Shown here: positions 14,917 through 22,590 of the stretch, piece after piece
Numbering within the stretch: position 1 is the stretch's first letter
Layout of the letters: every line of letters begins with the position of its first letter
IMG/VR virus record: IMGVR_UViG_3300048006_000307
Coordinates: 1-36,732 of that record
From: a virus
Strand: one strand, 5' to 3'
DNA: 36,732 nt
Program-made: the position numbers and the translations under genes
The notes under the pieces: generated by a model
Database searches by the model: none
The model's input: the letters and a program-made list of their open reading frames with translations, nothing else
What the model was told of the DNA's origin: nothing

Positions 14917-14950
14917 GTAAATATACGGGGCTTTTTTAAACTACAACGAT
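14917..14950 (-). promoter_or_regulatory. Early-type promoter C
   Basis: Minus strand: ATCGTTG, 18 bases, TATATTTA, then CAGTGTAAT, followed by a leader of repeated ACAA units. It drives 14310-14885 leftward; late promoter copy 5 starts only 32 bases away on the other strand, so the two are nearly back to back. Confidence 0.75.
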
Positions 14951-14981
14951 AATATTAAAAAAAGTTTCGGAAAATTTTCAC

Positions 14982-15010
14982 ATTCAAATAGAAGGGGTGC
15001 TCGCGCGTTA
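14982..15010 (+). promoter_or_regulatory. Putative phage late promoter, copy 5 (tail genes)
   Basis: ATTCAAA, 15 bases including GGGGTGCTCG, CGCGTTA, then TACTAATAA. It lies right after the leftward two-gene insertion and restarts rightward late transcription for the tail genes. The first gene begins 133 bases on, with an intrinsic terminator in between. Confidence 0.8.
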
Positions 15011-15058
15011 TACTAATAACGGCTCCTCTATGGAGTTGTTGCTTTGTGTTTTGGTGTG

Positions 15059-15099
15059 GTGGTGTCAGTGGCTTGGTTGTTGCTGACACCCACTTTTTT
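15059..15099 (+). terminator. Terminator or attenuator in the tail-gene leader
   Basis: GTGGTGTCAG pairs with CTGACACCCAC (one bulged C) around a 14-base loop and is followed by six T. It lies between late promoter copy 5 and the first tail gene, so transcripts starting near 15018 would end here as an RNA of about 80 bases unless termination is prevented. Confidence 0.75.
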
Positions 15100-15143
15100 A
15101 GACCACCAAGACAAATATACTAAAACATTTTTAAATACACACG

Positions 15144-15434
15144 ATGAATTCACTAAACATCAACGGCAAGGAATATCCATTCCGATTCTCATTTATTGCT
15201 ATTCGCAAGTTCTCTAAGTTAACAGGTATCGCACTTGAAGATTTAGGTAATATGAGTTCAACTCACATCCTCGAAATTTTATACTCTGGTTTATACGGTG
15301 GAAGTCGTAAGGCTAAACTAGAATGGGATCTTCACATTGATGATCTAGAACTTTGGTTGGATGATAACTTTGACAAGATCGAATCCATTATGGAAATGGT
15401 CTCATCAGACTTAAGCGACGACGAGGGAAAGTAA
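15144..15434 (+). CDS. Tail assembly chaperone (G-type)
   Basis: 96 residues (MNSLNINGKEYPFRFSFIAI...), small and acidic at the end, like the G proteins and tail assembly chaperones that load the tape measure. The last codons are gaG GGA AAG TAA, so the canonical slippery heptamer GGGAAAG sits immediately before the stop codon. A -1 shift there opens the next frame. The gene lies directly ahead of the tape measure gene, as in lambda and most siphoviruses. Confidence 0.88.
   Translation: MNSLNINGKEYPFRFSFIAIRKFSKLTGIALEDLGNMSSTHILEILYSGLYGGSRKAKLEWDLHIDDLELWLDDNFDKIESIMEMVSSDLSDDEGK
15425..15431 (+). other. Programmed -1 frameshift site GGGAAAG
   Basis: The heptamer is in the right phase (G GGA AAG) and is the same one used by phage lambda for G/GT. 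The stop codon of the zero frame follows directly. A GGAAGGCA / TGCTTTCC hairpin at 15460-15478 may assist, though it is about 28 bases downstream, farther than usual. Confidence 0.85.
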
Positions 15435-15796
15435 GTACCTCAGATGACGAATCGGGCTCGGAAGGCAAAGTGCTTTCCTGGTCTGATATCTACAAAATTG
15501 GATTAGGATATCTTGGTCTGTCTGAGGAAGAACTCGAAAATAGCACTTTTGTAACATTCAACTATCGCTATGATGGTTACATGGAAAGAGAGTACATCGA
15601 GTGGGATAGAACAAGAACACTTGCATTATTTCTATTGCAACCGCACTTAGGCAAAAACAGTAAGCTCACACCACGTGACTTATTACCTTTGCCAATCGAT
15701 AATAAGCCGGACACACAATCCACTCCAGACTTCACAGAGGAACAACGTAAGATTATAGAGGAAGCTAGACAACGTTACGAACAATCTAGAAAATAA
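15431..15796 (+). CDS. Tail assembly chaperone T domain (made by frameshift as G-T fusion)
   Basis: This frame is open from the slippery site onward; reading GTA AGT ACC after the shift adds 121 residues to the 96 of the G part, giving a 217-residue fusion. The T part starts with a Ser/Asp/Glu-rich linker, then VLSWSDIYKIGLGYLGLSEE and a charged C-terminal helix. No good independent start exists ahead of the first Met, which lies well inside. In lambda the T part contacts the tape measure and the tube protein. Confidence 0.85.
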   Translation, partial: VSTSDDESGSEGKVLSWSDIYKIGLGYLGLSEEELENSTFVTFNYRYDGYMEREYIEWDRTRTLALFLLQPHLGKNSKLTPRDLLPLPIDNKPDTQSTPDFTEEQRKIIEEARQRYEQSRK

Positions 15797-15802
15797 AACA
15801 AA

Positions 15803-18475
15803 ATGGCATATAAAAACGTTTCCGTACGGGTAGCAGTTGATATGAAGAAGTTCCGTTCTTCTATGAACAATGCTTCTCGTGAATTCGGAAAGTTTGGAAA
15901 GAAGATGGGACGAGCAGCTGCTGGTCTCTCTGCTGCTATTACACTCCCTGCAACTATAATCGGTAAAGCGGCATTCGAAGAATTCCGTGCATTTGAAAAA
16001 CAAATGGCCAGAGTTAAAGCTATCTCTGGTGCAACTGCAGAGGAGTTCAAATCTCTACAAGACTCAGCTAGATCACTTGGTGGTTCTACTGCATTTACTG
16101 CAACTGAAGTCGCAAGCTTACAAGAAGAATATGCTAAGCTTGGTTTCTCTACTGATGAGATTTTAAAAGCACAAGACTCCACTCTTAAATTGGCGTTCGC
16201 CACAGGTACAGATCTAGCCGAAGCGGCTATGATTTCTGGTAATGCTCTTAGGGCATTCGGTGTAGATGCTTCTCGTACAGCAGATGTACAAGATGTATTT
16301 GCAGCCGCTACTACAAACTCCGCACTCGATATGGAGAAACTACGTGACTCATTTAGTTATGTAGCTCCTGTTGCTGCCTCAGCTGGATTATCTATTCAAG
16401 ATACTTCGGCTGCTTTAGGTGTCTTAGCAGATCGTGGTATTTCAGGATCTAAAGCTGGTACAGCTATGAGAAGGATCCTTTTGGAGATGTCGAAAGCTGG
16501 TTTAAAAGGAGCAGAAGGATTTAAAGAATTTGCCAAACGTGGTATGACAGTAACAGACTCTTATGATGCTGTTGGTCGTTCTGCTGTGTCGGCATTAAAT
16601 ATACTCGCTAAGAATGGCGATGCACTAGATGATCTTAGTGCTAAAATGTTCGGAGCTGCTGGATCTCTTACTGAGATGGAGAAGACTATGATGAACACTG
16701 CAGAAGGTGCTATGAAGCTCTTCGAGAGTTCTATGTCAGAAGCCAAAATGCAAGTTGGTCAATTAGTTGCTCAAGCGTTAGTTCCTTTGATCAAAAAGGT
16801 AACTCACTTTATTGATGTAATGAACAATAGCGATTCTCCTCTAAAAGGAATGATCGTTAAGTTTGTTGGTATTGCGGCAGCAGCTGGTCCTGTATTAGGT
16901 ATCTTATCTGCAGTGTCAATGGTATTGGCAGCATTAACTGGTCCTGTGATTGGCGTTGTAGCAGCAATAGCTAGCTTGATCGCTGTATTTAGTATGACCA
17001 AAGACGAGTGGAAAGGACTAGATGAAATGTTTGGTACTTCTATATTTGCTCAGTTAGGTGAAGACGCCATGATGATCAAGGAGGAATTAATCTCCGCATT
17101 CACTGAGCTTGGTACAGAATTATGGGATGCACTTAAAGCTATTGGTGCTGGTTTAGTTGTCATTTGGGATAAAGCAATACGTCCTTTGTTTCCAGTATTC
17201 AAATTGATCTTTAACCAGATACTAAAAAATCTCAAAACAGTATTTAGCTTATTTAGTAAAATCTTCTCCTCGTTTGAATTAATATTCAATGGAACATGGG
17301 AAGGATTCTTCAAGGGTCTTGCTAGAATAATGCTTGCTCCCTTACAATTTATACAAGAGCTTTTCTTCGGTTCAGTCTCAGGCTTACTAGATATAGTAGG
17401 TGAGTTTGCTGGTGTATTGGGAATGGAAAGTATTTCTACTGGCCTACAATCTTGGGCAGATGGTGTTTCTAATTTTAGTGAACAAGCATCAGCAGCAATA
17501 GATAATCTTACTGGCTACACTAAAGCGGCTAAGGAAGCTGCCGAAGTAACTGGTGGACAATTAACAGAAGAAACAGTAACAACTAACACATCAGATCCTT
17601 TATTAGGCTCTGGTGGTACTGGTGGAGGAAGTGGCTCTGGTGCTGAAGGTGCTGCTAAAGCTCTTTCAGATGCTTACAATAAAGCCTTAGCTAAGATTAA
17701 AACAGATTTCAATAATACATATACTTCTATCCGTGAAGCTCAATTAGAAGGTACTTATTCAGCCGAAGAAGCGGCAGACCTTATACGTGAGGCAGAAGAA
17801 AAAATGCTCCAGGACAAAATTGATCTAAATACAAAATACGGTAAGGATGTATCTGCTCTATACAAACAACAAGCAGATAATGCTATTGCTGAACAAGATA
17901 GAATTAAAGACGCAGAGGATTTAGTAAATCAAGCTAAGAAGGATGCAAGACAACGTAACTTAGAAGCGGCAGCAGATGCTGTTAGTTCGATCAAAAGTTT
18001 GTTAGATACCCAGATGCAAAATGAGCTTAATTCTGTTGGTGACAACGAAGCTGCTCAACAGGAAATTAGAAAAAAATATGCTAAGAAGCGTAAGGCAATG
18101 GCTTTACTAGAAGTTGCTATGAACACTGCTTTGGCTTTATCTAAGATCACAGCTCAGACTGGTGTTGGTGCTCTTGCATTATATGGACCAACTATTGCGG
18201 CAGGAGCTGCACAAGCGGCTGCTATTCAGGCTACTCCATTTGCAAATGGTGGTATCGTTTCAGGACCTACATTATCCCTTACAGGGGAATACCCAGGTGC
18301 TAAATCTAACCCGGAAGTTATTGCTCCATTGAGTAAGCTTAAAGGAATGATTGGTGACGTAGCTGGTAATGGCGGTGGATCAACACATGTCACAGGACAA
18401 TTTAAGGTAGAAGGTCAGGACTTAGTCTTGGCGTTAGACCGTGCACAGGTTAACAAATCAAGACGTAGAAGATAA
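15803..18475 (+). CDS. Tail tape measure protein
   Basis: 890 residues. The N-terminal about 60-330 region is the TP901-type tape measure core: ARVKAISGATAEEFKSLQDS, SLGGSTAFTATEVASLQEEY, SGNALRAFGVDA, and LGVLADRGISGSKAGTAMRR. Hydrophobic segments follow (about 345-400 and 440-520), then a Gly/Ser linker (about 605-620) and a coiled coil. The C-terminus ANGGIVSGPTLSLTGEYPGA is typical of tape measures. At about 0.15 nm per residue a tail of roughly 130 nm is expected. It overlaps the next gene by one base. Confidence 0.95.
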   Translation: MAYKNVSVRVAVDMKKFRSSMNNASREFGKFGKKMGRAAAGLSAAITLPATIIGKAAFEEFRAFEKQMARVKAISGATAEEFKSLQDSARSLGGSTAFTATEVASLQEEYAKLGFSTDEILKAQDSTLKLAFATGTDLAEAAMISGNALRAFGVDASRTADVQDVFAAATTNSALDMEKLRDSFSYVAPVAASAGLSIQDTSAALGVLADRGISGSKAGTAMRRILLEMSKAGLKGAEGFKEFAKRGMTVTDSYDAVGRSAVSALNILAKNGDALDDLSAKMFGAAGSLTEMEKTMMNTAEGAMKLFESSMSEAKMQVGQLVAQALVPLIKKVTHFIDVMNNSDSPLKGMIVKFVGIAAAAGPVLGILSAVSMVLAALTGPVIGVVAAIASLIAVFSMTKDEWKGLDEMFGTSIFAQLGEDAMMIKEELISAFTELGTELWDALKAIGAGLVVIWDKAIRPLFPVFKLIFNQILKNLKTVFSLFSKIFSSFELIFNGTWEGFFKGLARIMLAPLQFIQELFFGSVSGLLDIVGEFAGVLGMESISTGLQSWADGVSNFSEQASAAIDNLTGYTKAAKEAAEVTGGQLTEETVTTNTSDPLLGSGGTGGGSGSGAEGAAKALSDAYNKALAKIKTDFNNTYTSIREAQLEGTYSAEEAADLIREAEEKMLQDKIDLNTKYGKDVSALYKQQADNAIAEQDRIKDAEDLVNQAKKDARQRNLEAAADAVSSIKSLLDTQMQNELNSVGDNEAAQQEIRKKYAKKRKAMALLEVAMNTALALSKITAQTGVGALALYGPTIAAGAAQAAAIQATPFANGGIVSGPTLSLTGEYPGAKSNPEVIAPLSKLKGMIGDVAGNGGGSTHVTGQFKVEGQDLVLALDRAQVNKSRRRR

Positions 18476-20709
18476 TGGCACGTACGATATATTCAGAGTT
18501 TATTACTGACCTTGGTGTAAGATACCGCATTTCCTTAATGGGATCTGCAGTAGGTTACCTTGTGACGGAGGACAATGATGTTATCACTTCAGAGGCCGCT
18601 GACTTATTAGGCTTTAATGGTCTTGCAGAATTTACACAAGAGGTAACTGCAGACGGGAATGGTTTCACACTTAGCTATGAAGGTGACGACAATAACAGAT
18701 TCGAAGAGTTTAAGGAAAGCTCAGTCGCGTGGGGATTTTATGTTCCTAATGCGGCAGTAGAAAACTTCCTTTTTGATCTAGAAGACGACGACAACAATTC
18801 TTACTATGTGATCATAGAAGAACAGGTTTCCGGTAACTGGGAACGCAGATGGGTTGGACCTTTAGAACTTGGTAATGCTACATGGGAAGATGCTGGTTAC
18901 CCTTACAGATATGAGTTGGTTGCAACAGACGGACTTGCTCAGCTTGGTGACGTAATGTACAACGAACCAATAAACAACCCAACCCTACAAGAACCAAATA
19001 GCCGTACTTTCTCTGCTATGAATTATATCATTGATGCTTTAAACGAGATCAAAGGTTCAGCTGAGTTTGACGGACAGGATATGCTTGCCACATACTTAAA
19101 TGTATATGAGCAAAACATATTACCAACTAGCGTTACAAATAGCAACTTAATTCAGACTGACATTTTGGGTCAGATCTTTATAGATCATTTGGCATTTACA
19201 GAGATCAAACTAGAAGATAGTTCTGCACTAGAGGTAGTTAAAGCACCAGAGAAAAATCAACTTGAAGCAATAACTCAATTGGAAGTATTGCGTAACATCA
19301 TGAGAGTGTTTGGTTGTCGATTATATCTCGACTTTGAAACAGGTCTCTGGACAATGGATGAGATTGGTGCTTGGGCAAGCAGAGCAACAGGTCAATGGCT
19401 TGTATATGACTTTGAAGGTACTCTTACTGGTTCAGACTCAATGCCTGCTCAATTGGACTTTAATAATTTACAAGCTTTATCTGGCGGGAATACTTTCTAC
19501 GCGGAAAAATATAATAGCTACTCTATAAACTACAAGCACAATATTTCTGGAATTCATATGCCAGACTACGCACAACACAACGGCGTAGATCTAAGAAATA
19601 TGGGATCTTCTAGAACGGCAGCCCTAGACTTTTACAATACAGAATACACGATTGGAAGTGTAGCGTATGGCAATGGACAGAACACATTTAGTTTACAGCT
19701 TAATCTAAAATCTGCAGCAAGCTTAGCTAGCTCGATCGGAGACACTGCTTGGTTAACAGTTCTATGTTATATCGAAGACACAATCGGAGGTCAAGATTAC
19801 TATCTAGAGAATTCACAAGGAGTTCTTAAGTGGTCAACAGATCCATTGGCTAGGTGTAACACATCACAAAAATTCCCACAGCCTGTAGCTCCTGTAGCTC
19901 CTTCTGTTTTGGATTTCAATATGAATTTAATTTGTCCTCCTATTCCTACAAGCGGGATTCTTAAGTTTAAGATTAACGTCAACAACTTTAAGAATGACGT
20001 AAGAGGTTTATATGTTTCTGGAATTAAAGCGGTAACATATAGCGATGGTGAGCAATTCGATTATACTGAATTTAAAGCCTCTAAGGTAACTAGCAACAAC
20101 AGAGAGGTTAATTATATAGCTGGTGAAGTTGTTATTGGCGATGGTCCATTCTGGTTTAGTCCTTCCTCAATGCTTTGGCATGATGGAACAAACTATATAC
20201 AAACGCGTGATTGGATAGATCGTAAACAAGCGACTCAAGGTAGCACAGACTATTATCCGATTTTAAATATCATGTCGCAGTATGCTTTAGATGCTTTCAG
20301 CAACAACAGAAGAGTAATGGAAATTTCGTTTAGAGATTTCTTTGGTCCTTCTAGATTGCTAAACAGAAGCACAAGAGTTTACCGCCCAACAAGTTTATCA
20401 TTTAGTGCAACTGCACACATTTGGTCTACTACCCAAAACCATATTGGATTGGCTTCGGCTACCGGTACAGACTTAGGAGATATTCCAGTCGACACAGGTT
20501 TTATTGGTGGTAGTTCAACAACTGTTGTAAGCTTTGCCCCAAGTGATTTATCAGACGAAAAAACAAACATAGTTAGCTTAGACGGTGGATCTATCGGAAT
20601 AAGCTTCAATGGAGGAAACGATAATCGTGGTGGAGCAGAAGGTTACCGCCCAGAAGGAGACAACCCTGTAAGTCTTATCGATCCTAATTACGGAACATCA
20701 ACTAACTAA
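18475..20709 (+). CDS. Putative distal tail / baseplate protein (744 aa)
   Basis: It directly follows the tape measure, where siphoviruses encode the distal tail and tail-associated proteins. No enzymatic motif is seen. Residues about 1-180 are beta-rich and acidic (LSYEGDDNNRFEEFKESSVA), with FLFDLEDDDNNSYYVIIEEQ likely part of a galectin-like strand set; the rest alternates helical and beta parts and ends in a Gly/Asn-rich tail. I could not name the family. A combined Dit/Tal function is the likeliest role. Confidence 0.65.
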   Translation: MARTIYSEFITDLGVRYRISLMGSAVGYLVTEDNDVITSEAADLLGFNGLAEFTQEVTADGNGFTLSYEGDDNNRFEEFKESSVAWGFYVPNAAVENFLFDLEDDDNNSYYVIIEEQVSGNWERRWVGPLELGNATWEDAGYPYRYELVATDGLAQLGDVMYNEPINNPTLQEPNSRTFSAMNYIIDALNEIKGSAEFDGQDMLATYLNVYEQNILPTSVTNSNLIQTDILGQIFIDHLAFTEIKLEDSSALEVVKAPEKNQLEAITQLEVLRNIMRVFGCRLYLDFETGLWTMDEIGAWASRATGQWLVYDFEGTLTGSDSMPAQLDFNNLQALSGGNTFYAEKYNSYSINYKHNISGIHMPDYAQHNGVDLRNMGSSRTAALDFYNTEYTIGSVAYGNGQNTFSLQLNLKSAASLASSIGDTAWLTVLCYIEDTIGGQDYYLENSQGVLKWSTDPLARCNTSQKFPQPVAPVAPSVLDFNMNLICPPIPTSGILKFKINVNNFKNDVRGLYVSGIKAVTYSDGEQFDYTEFKASKVTSNNREVNYIAGEVVIGDGPFWFSPSSMLWHDGTNYIQTRDWIDRKQATQGSTDYYPILNIMSQYALDAFSNNRRVMEISFRDFFGPSRLLNRSTRVYRPTSLSFSATAHIWSTTQNHIGLASATGTDLGDIPVDTGFIGGSSTTVVSFAPSDLSDEKTNIVSLDGGSIGISFNGGNDNRGGAEGYRPEGDNPVSLIDPNYGTSTN

Positions 20710-20714
20710 TTACC

Positions 20715-21347
20715 ATGAGCACAATTATAAAAATACAACACCTTAGAGGTACGGCTGCTCAATGGACTTCTAGAAACCCAGTTCTTCCGGAAGGAGAATT
20801 TGGTATAGAAACCGACACACTTTATGTGAAGGTAGGTGATGGTATTGCTCCTTGGAATAATCTTCCTTATATTCATGATCATGCTGGTGGTGGTACTGGT
20901 GGTGGCGGAAGTTTAACTCTTAGCACAACACAAACAACACAGGCATTTACAACAACGTTAGCTAGTGGCGTATATACATATGTATGGAATCACGCTCAAG
21001 GTCAATATCCGATAATAAAGGTATTGGATTCTAATGGTGAAGAGGTTGAGGTACAGGTCACACATCCTACCGTAAACCAAACCGTGATAGAAACAGTTGG
21101 TACTTTTACAGGAACACTATTAGCAACGGTAACACAAACCGCACAAGTAGGAATAACAGTTACCACATCGGCAACGGCAAATGGAGATTACTCATACACC
21201 AAAGTCCACAGCGCAGGCCAATTCCCAATAGTTAGATTACTAGATTCAACAGGTGAGGAAGTAGAGATTCAGATCGTACATACTTCATCTAATGAATTTA
21301 CAATATACACAACAAGCACAATAACGGGTACCCTTTTAATTAATTAA
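20715..21347 (+). CDS. Fibre/adhesin protein with Mtd-like N-terminal domain
   Basis: 210 residues. The first about 55 (IIKIQHLRGTAAQWTSRNPV, LPEGEFGIETDTLYVKVGDG) match the N-terminal domain of phage tropism determinant and hyaluronidase-type fibre proteins, which forms trimer knobs at the tail. A Gly linker (HAGGGTGGGG) follows. Residues about 70-210 are two copies of a beta domain containing IIKVLDSNGEEVEVQV and IVRLLDSTGEEVEIQI; a third copy ends the next protein. Probably part of the tail tip that binds the host. Confidence 0.75.
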   Translation: MSTIIKIQHLRGTAAQWTSRNPVLPEGEFGIETDTLYVKVGDGIAPWNNLPYIHDHAGGGTGGGGSLTLSTTQTTQAFTTTLASGVYTYVWNHAQGQYPIIKVLDSNGEEVEVQVTHPTVNQTVIETVGTFTGTLLATVTQTAQVGITVTTSATANGDYSYTKVHSAGQFPIVRLLDSTGEEVEIQIVHTSSNEFTIYTTSTITGTLLIN

Positions 21348-21365
21348 TCTTAAAGCTTTAAAAAA

Positions 21366-22580
21366 ATGGCAAGTAAGAAATTTTATGCAGACTTAGAACT
21401 GCAAACTAATGTCAGGATCTCTGGAGACGGAGTAGATACCACAAATGGTGGTACCTCAGGTTCTGACAAGCTTATTACTTCTGGTGCTGTAAAGGCAGCA
21501 TTGGGGTCAAAAGCAAACATTAATGGTGCAGCTGCACAGGACTTCTCTACGAAGGACTTAACAGTTAACGGAGATCTTACCATAACTGGTAGCATCAACC
21601 AAGAAACCGTAAATGATCTTAACGTATCAGATCGCACGATCACGTTAAACAATGGTGGTACATTAGGTACTAACGAGTCTGGATTTATCATCGATGGTTC
21701 AGGTGTATCTACTGACGCTGAGCTTTACTATGATGGTGGCGACAATACTTGGTACATTAAAGAGTCTGATGTTGCTGCTGTAGCAATCTCTACTTTTGAT
21801 GGTGCTTATTCTAGTTTGACTGGAGCGCCTACTACATTTGCTCCTAGTGCTCACACTCACTCTGCTTCAGAGATCGACAGTGGTACATTTGCTAATGCAC
21901 GTATTTCAGAAGGTAGTGTAACTCAGCACGAAGCTGCACTAAGTGTTGCTTATTCTCAGTTGACTTCTGTTCCAACTACGTTTGCTCCTTCAGCTCACAA
22001 CCATGCTGCTGCAGATATTAATTCTGGAACTTTTGCTGATGCTCGTATAGCTCAATCTAACGTTACTCAGCACGAGGCAGCTTTAGGTATTGACTGGTCT
22101 CAGTTATCTAGTGTTCCTACTTCGTTTGTTGCTGCTGCACACAACCATGCCGCTTCAGATATCAACAGTGGTACATTTAGTGATGCTCGTATAGCTCAGT
22201 CTAACGTTACTCAATATCAGGCTGCATTATTGATCGAGGCTTCTCAGATCAATTCAGGAAGTATGGCTGATGCTCGTATAGCTCAGTCTAACGTTACTCA
22301 GCACGAAGCTGCACTAAGCATCGGTTGGTCTCAGTTAACTTCTGTTCCTAACTTCCACAAGACGTACACTAAAGCTATTGCTGCTGCTACTTCTGCTACT
22401 GCTACATTGGCAAATGCTACTGAGGTAACAAACGCATTGGTTCAGGTTATCGACAGCAATGGTGCTTTGATCGATTGTCAGGTCGTTAAAAATGGTTCAG
22501 ACGTTGAGGTAAGTCTTGATGTTGCTGTAACTGGAACTATCGTAATTACTACATTCACTGCAGCTGCTACAGCTCTTTAA
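21366..22580 (+). CDS. Tail fibre protein with H-x-H repeats
   Basis: 404 residues. The N-terminal part is beta-rich (DLTVNGDLTITGSINQETVN, then ISDRTITLNNGG-like stretch). Residues about 145-330 hold three full and one shortened copy of a roughly 48-residue unit: SSLTGAPTTFAPSAHTHSAS, EIDSGTFANARISEGSVTQH, EAAL. The AHTHS/AHNHA pairs are typical of metal-binding trimeric fibre shafts (as in T4 gp37). The C-terminal about 75 residues repeat the domain of the previous protein (ALVQVIDSNGALIDCQVV). Probable trimeric fibre. Confidence 0.8.
   Translation: MASKKFYADLELQTNVRISGDGVDTTNGGTSGSDKLITSGAVKAALGSKANINGAAAQDFSTKDLTVNGDLTITGSINQETVNDLNVSDRTITLNNGGTLGTNESGFIIDGSGVSTDAELYYDGGDNTWYIKESDVAAVAISTFDGAYSSLTGAPTTFAPSAHTHSASEIDSGTFANARISEGSVTQHEAALSVAYSQLTSVPTTFAPSAHNHAAADINSGTFADARIAQSNVTQHEAALGIDWSQLSSVPTSFVAAAHNHAASDINSGTFSDARIAQSNVTQYQAALLIEASQINSGSMADARIAQSNVTQHEAALSIGWSQLTSVPNFHKTYTKAIAAATSATATLANATEVTNALVQVIDSNGALIDCQVVKNGSDVEVSLDVAVTGTIVITTFTAAATAL
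21804..22350 (+). repeat. Coding tandem repeats of the fibre gene
   Basis: Three units of about 144 bases and a shortened fourth, encoding the PTTFAPSAHNHA - SDINSGTFADARIAQSNVTQ pattern. Several stretches are near identical in DNA (GCTCGTATAGCTCARTCTAA four times), so unit number may vary by recombination. Confidence 0.8.
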
Positions 22581-22590
22581 TTAAACTAAT

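Noticed and set aside
21804-22350. Regular repeats that might be taken for a CRISPR array
   Set aside because: They are about 144-base coding units in frame within a fibre gene, without short palindromic repeats and unique spacers.
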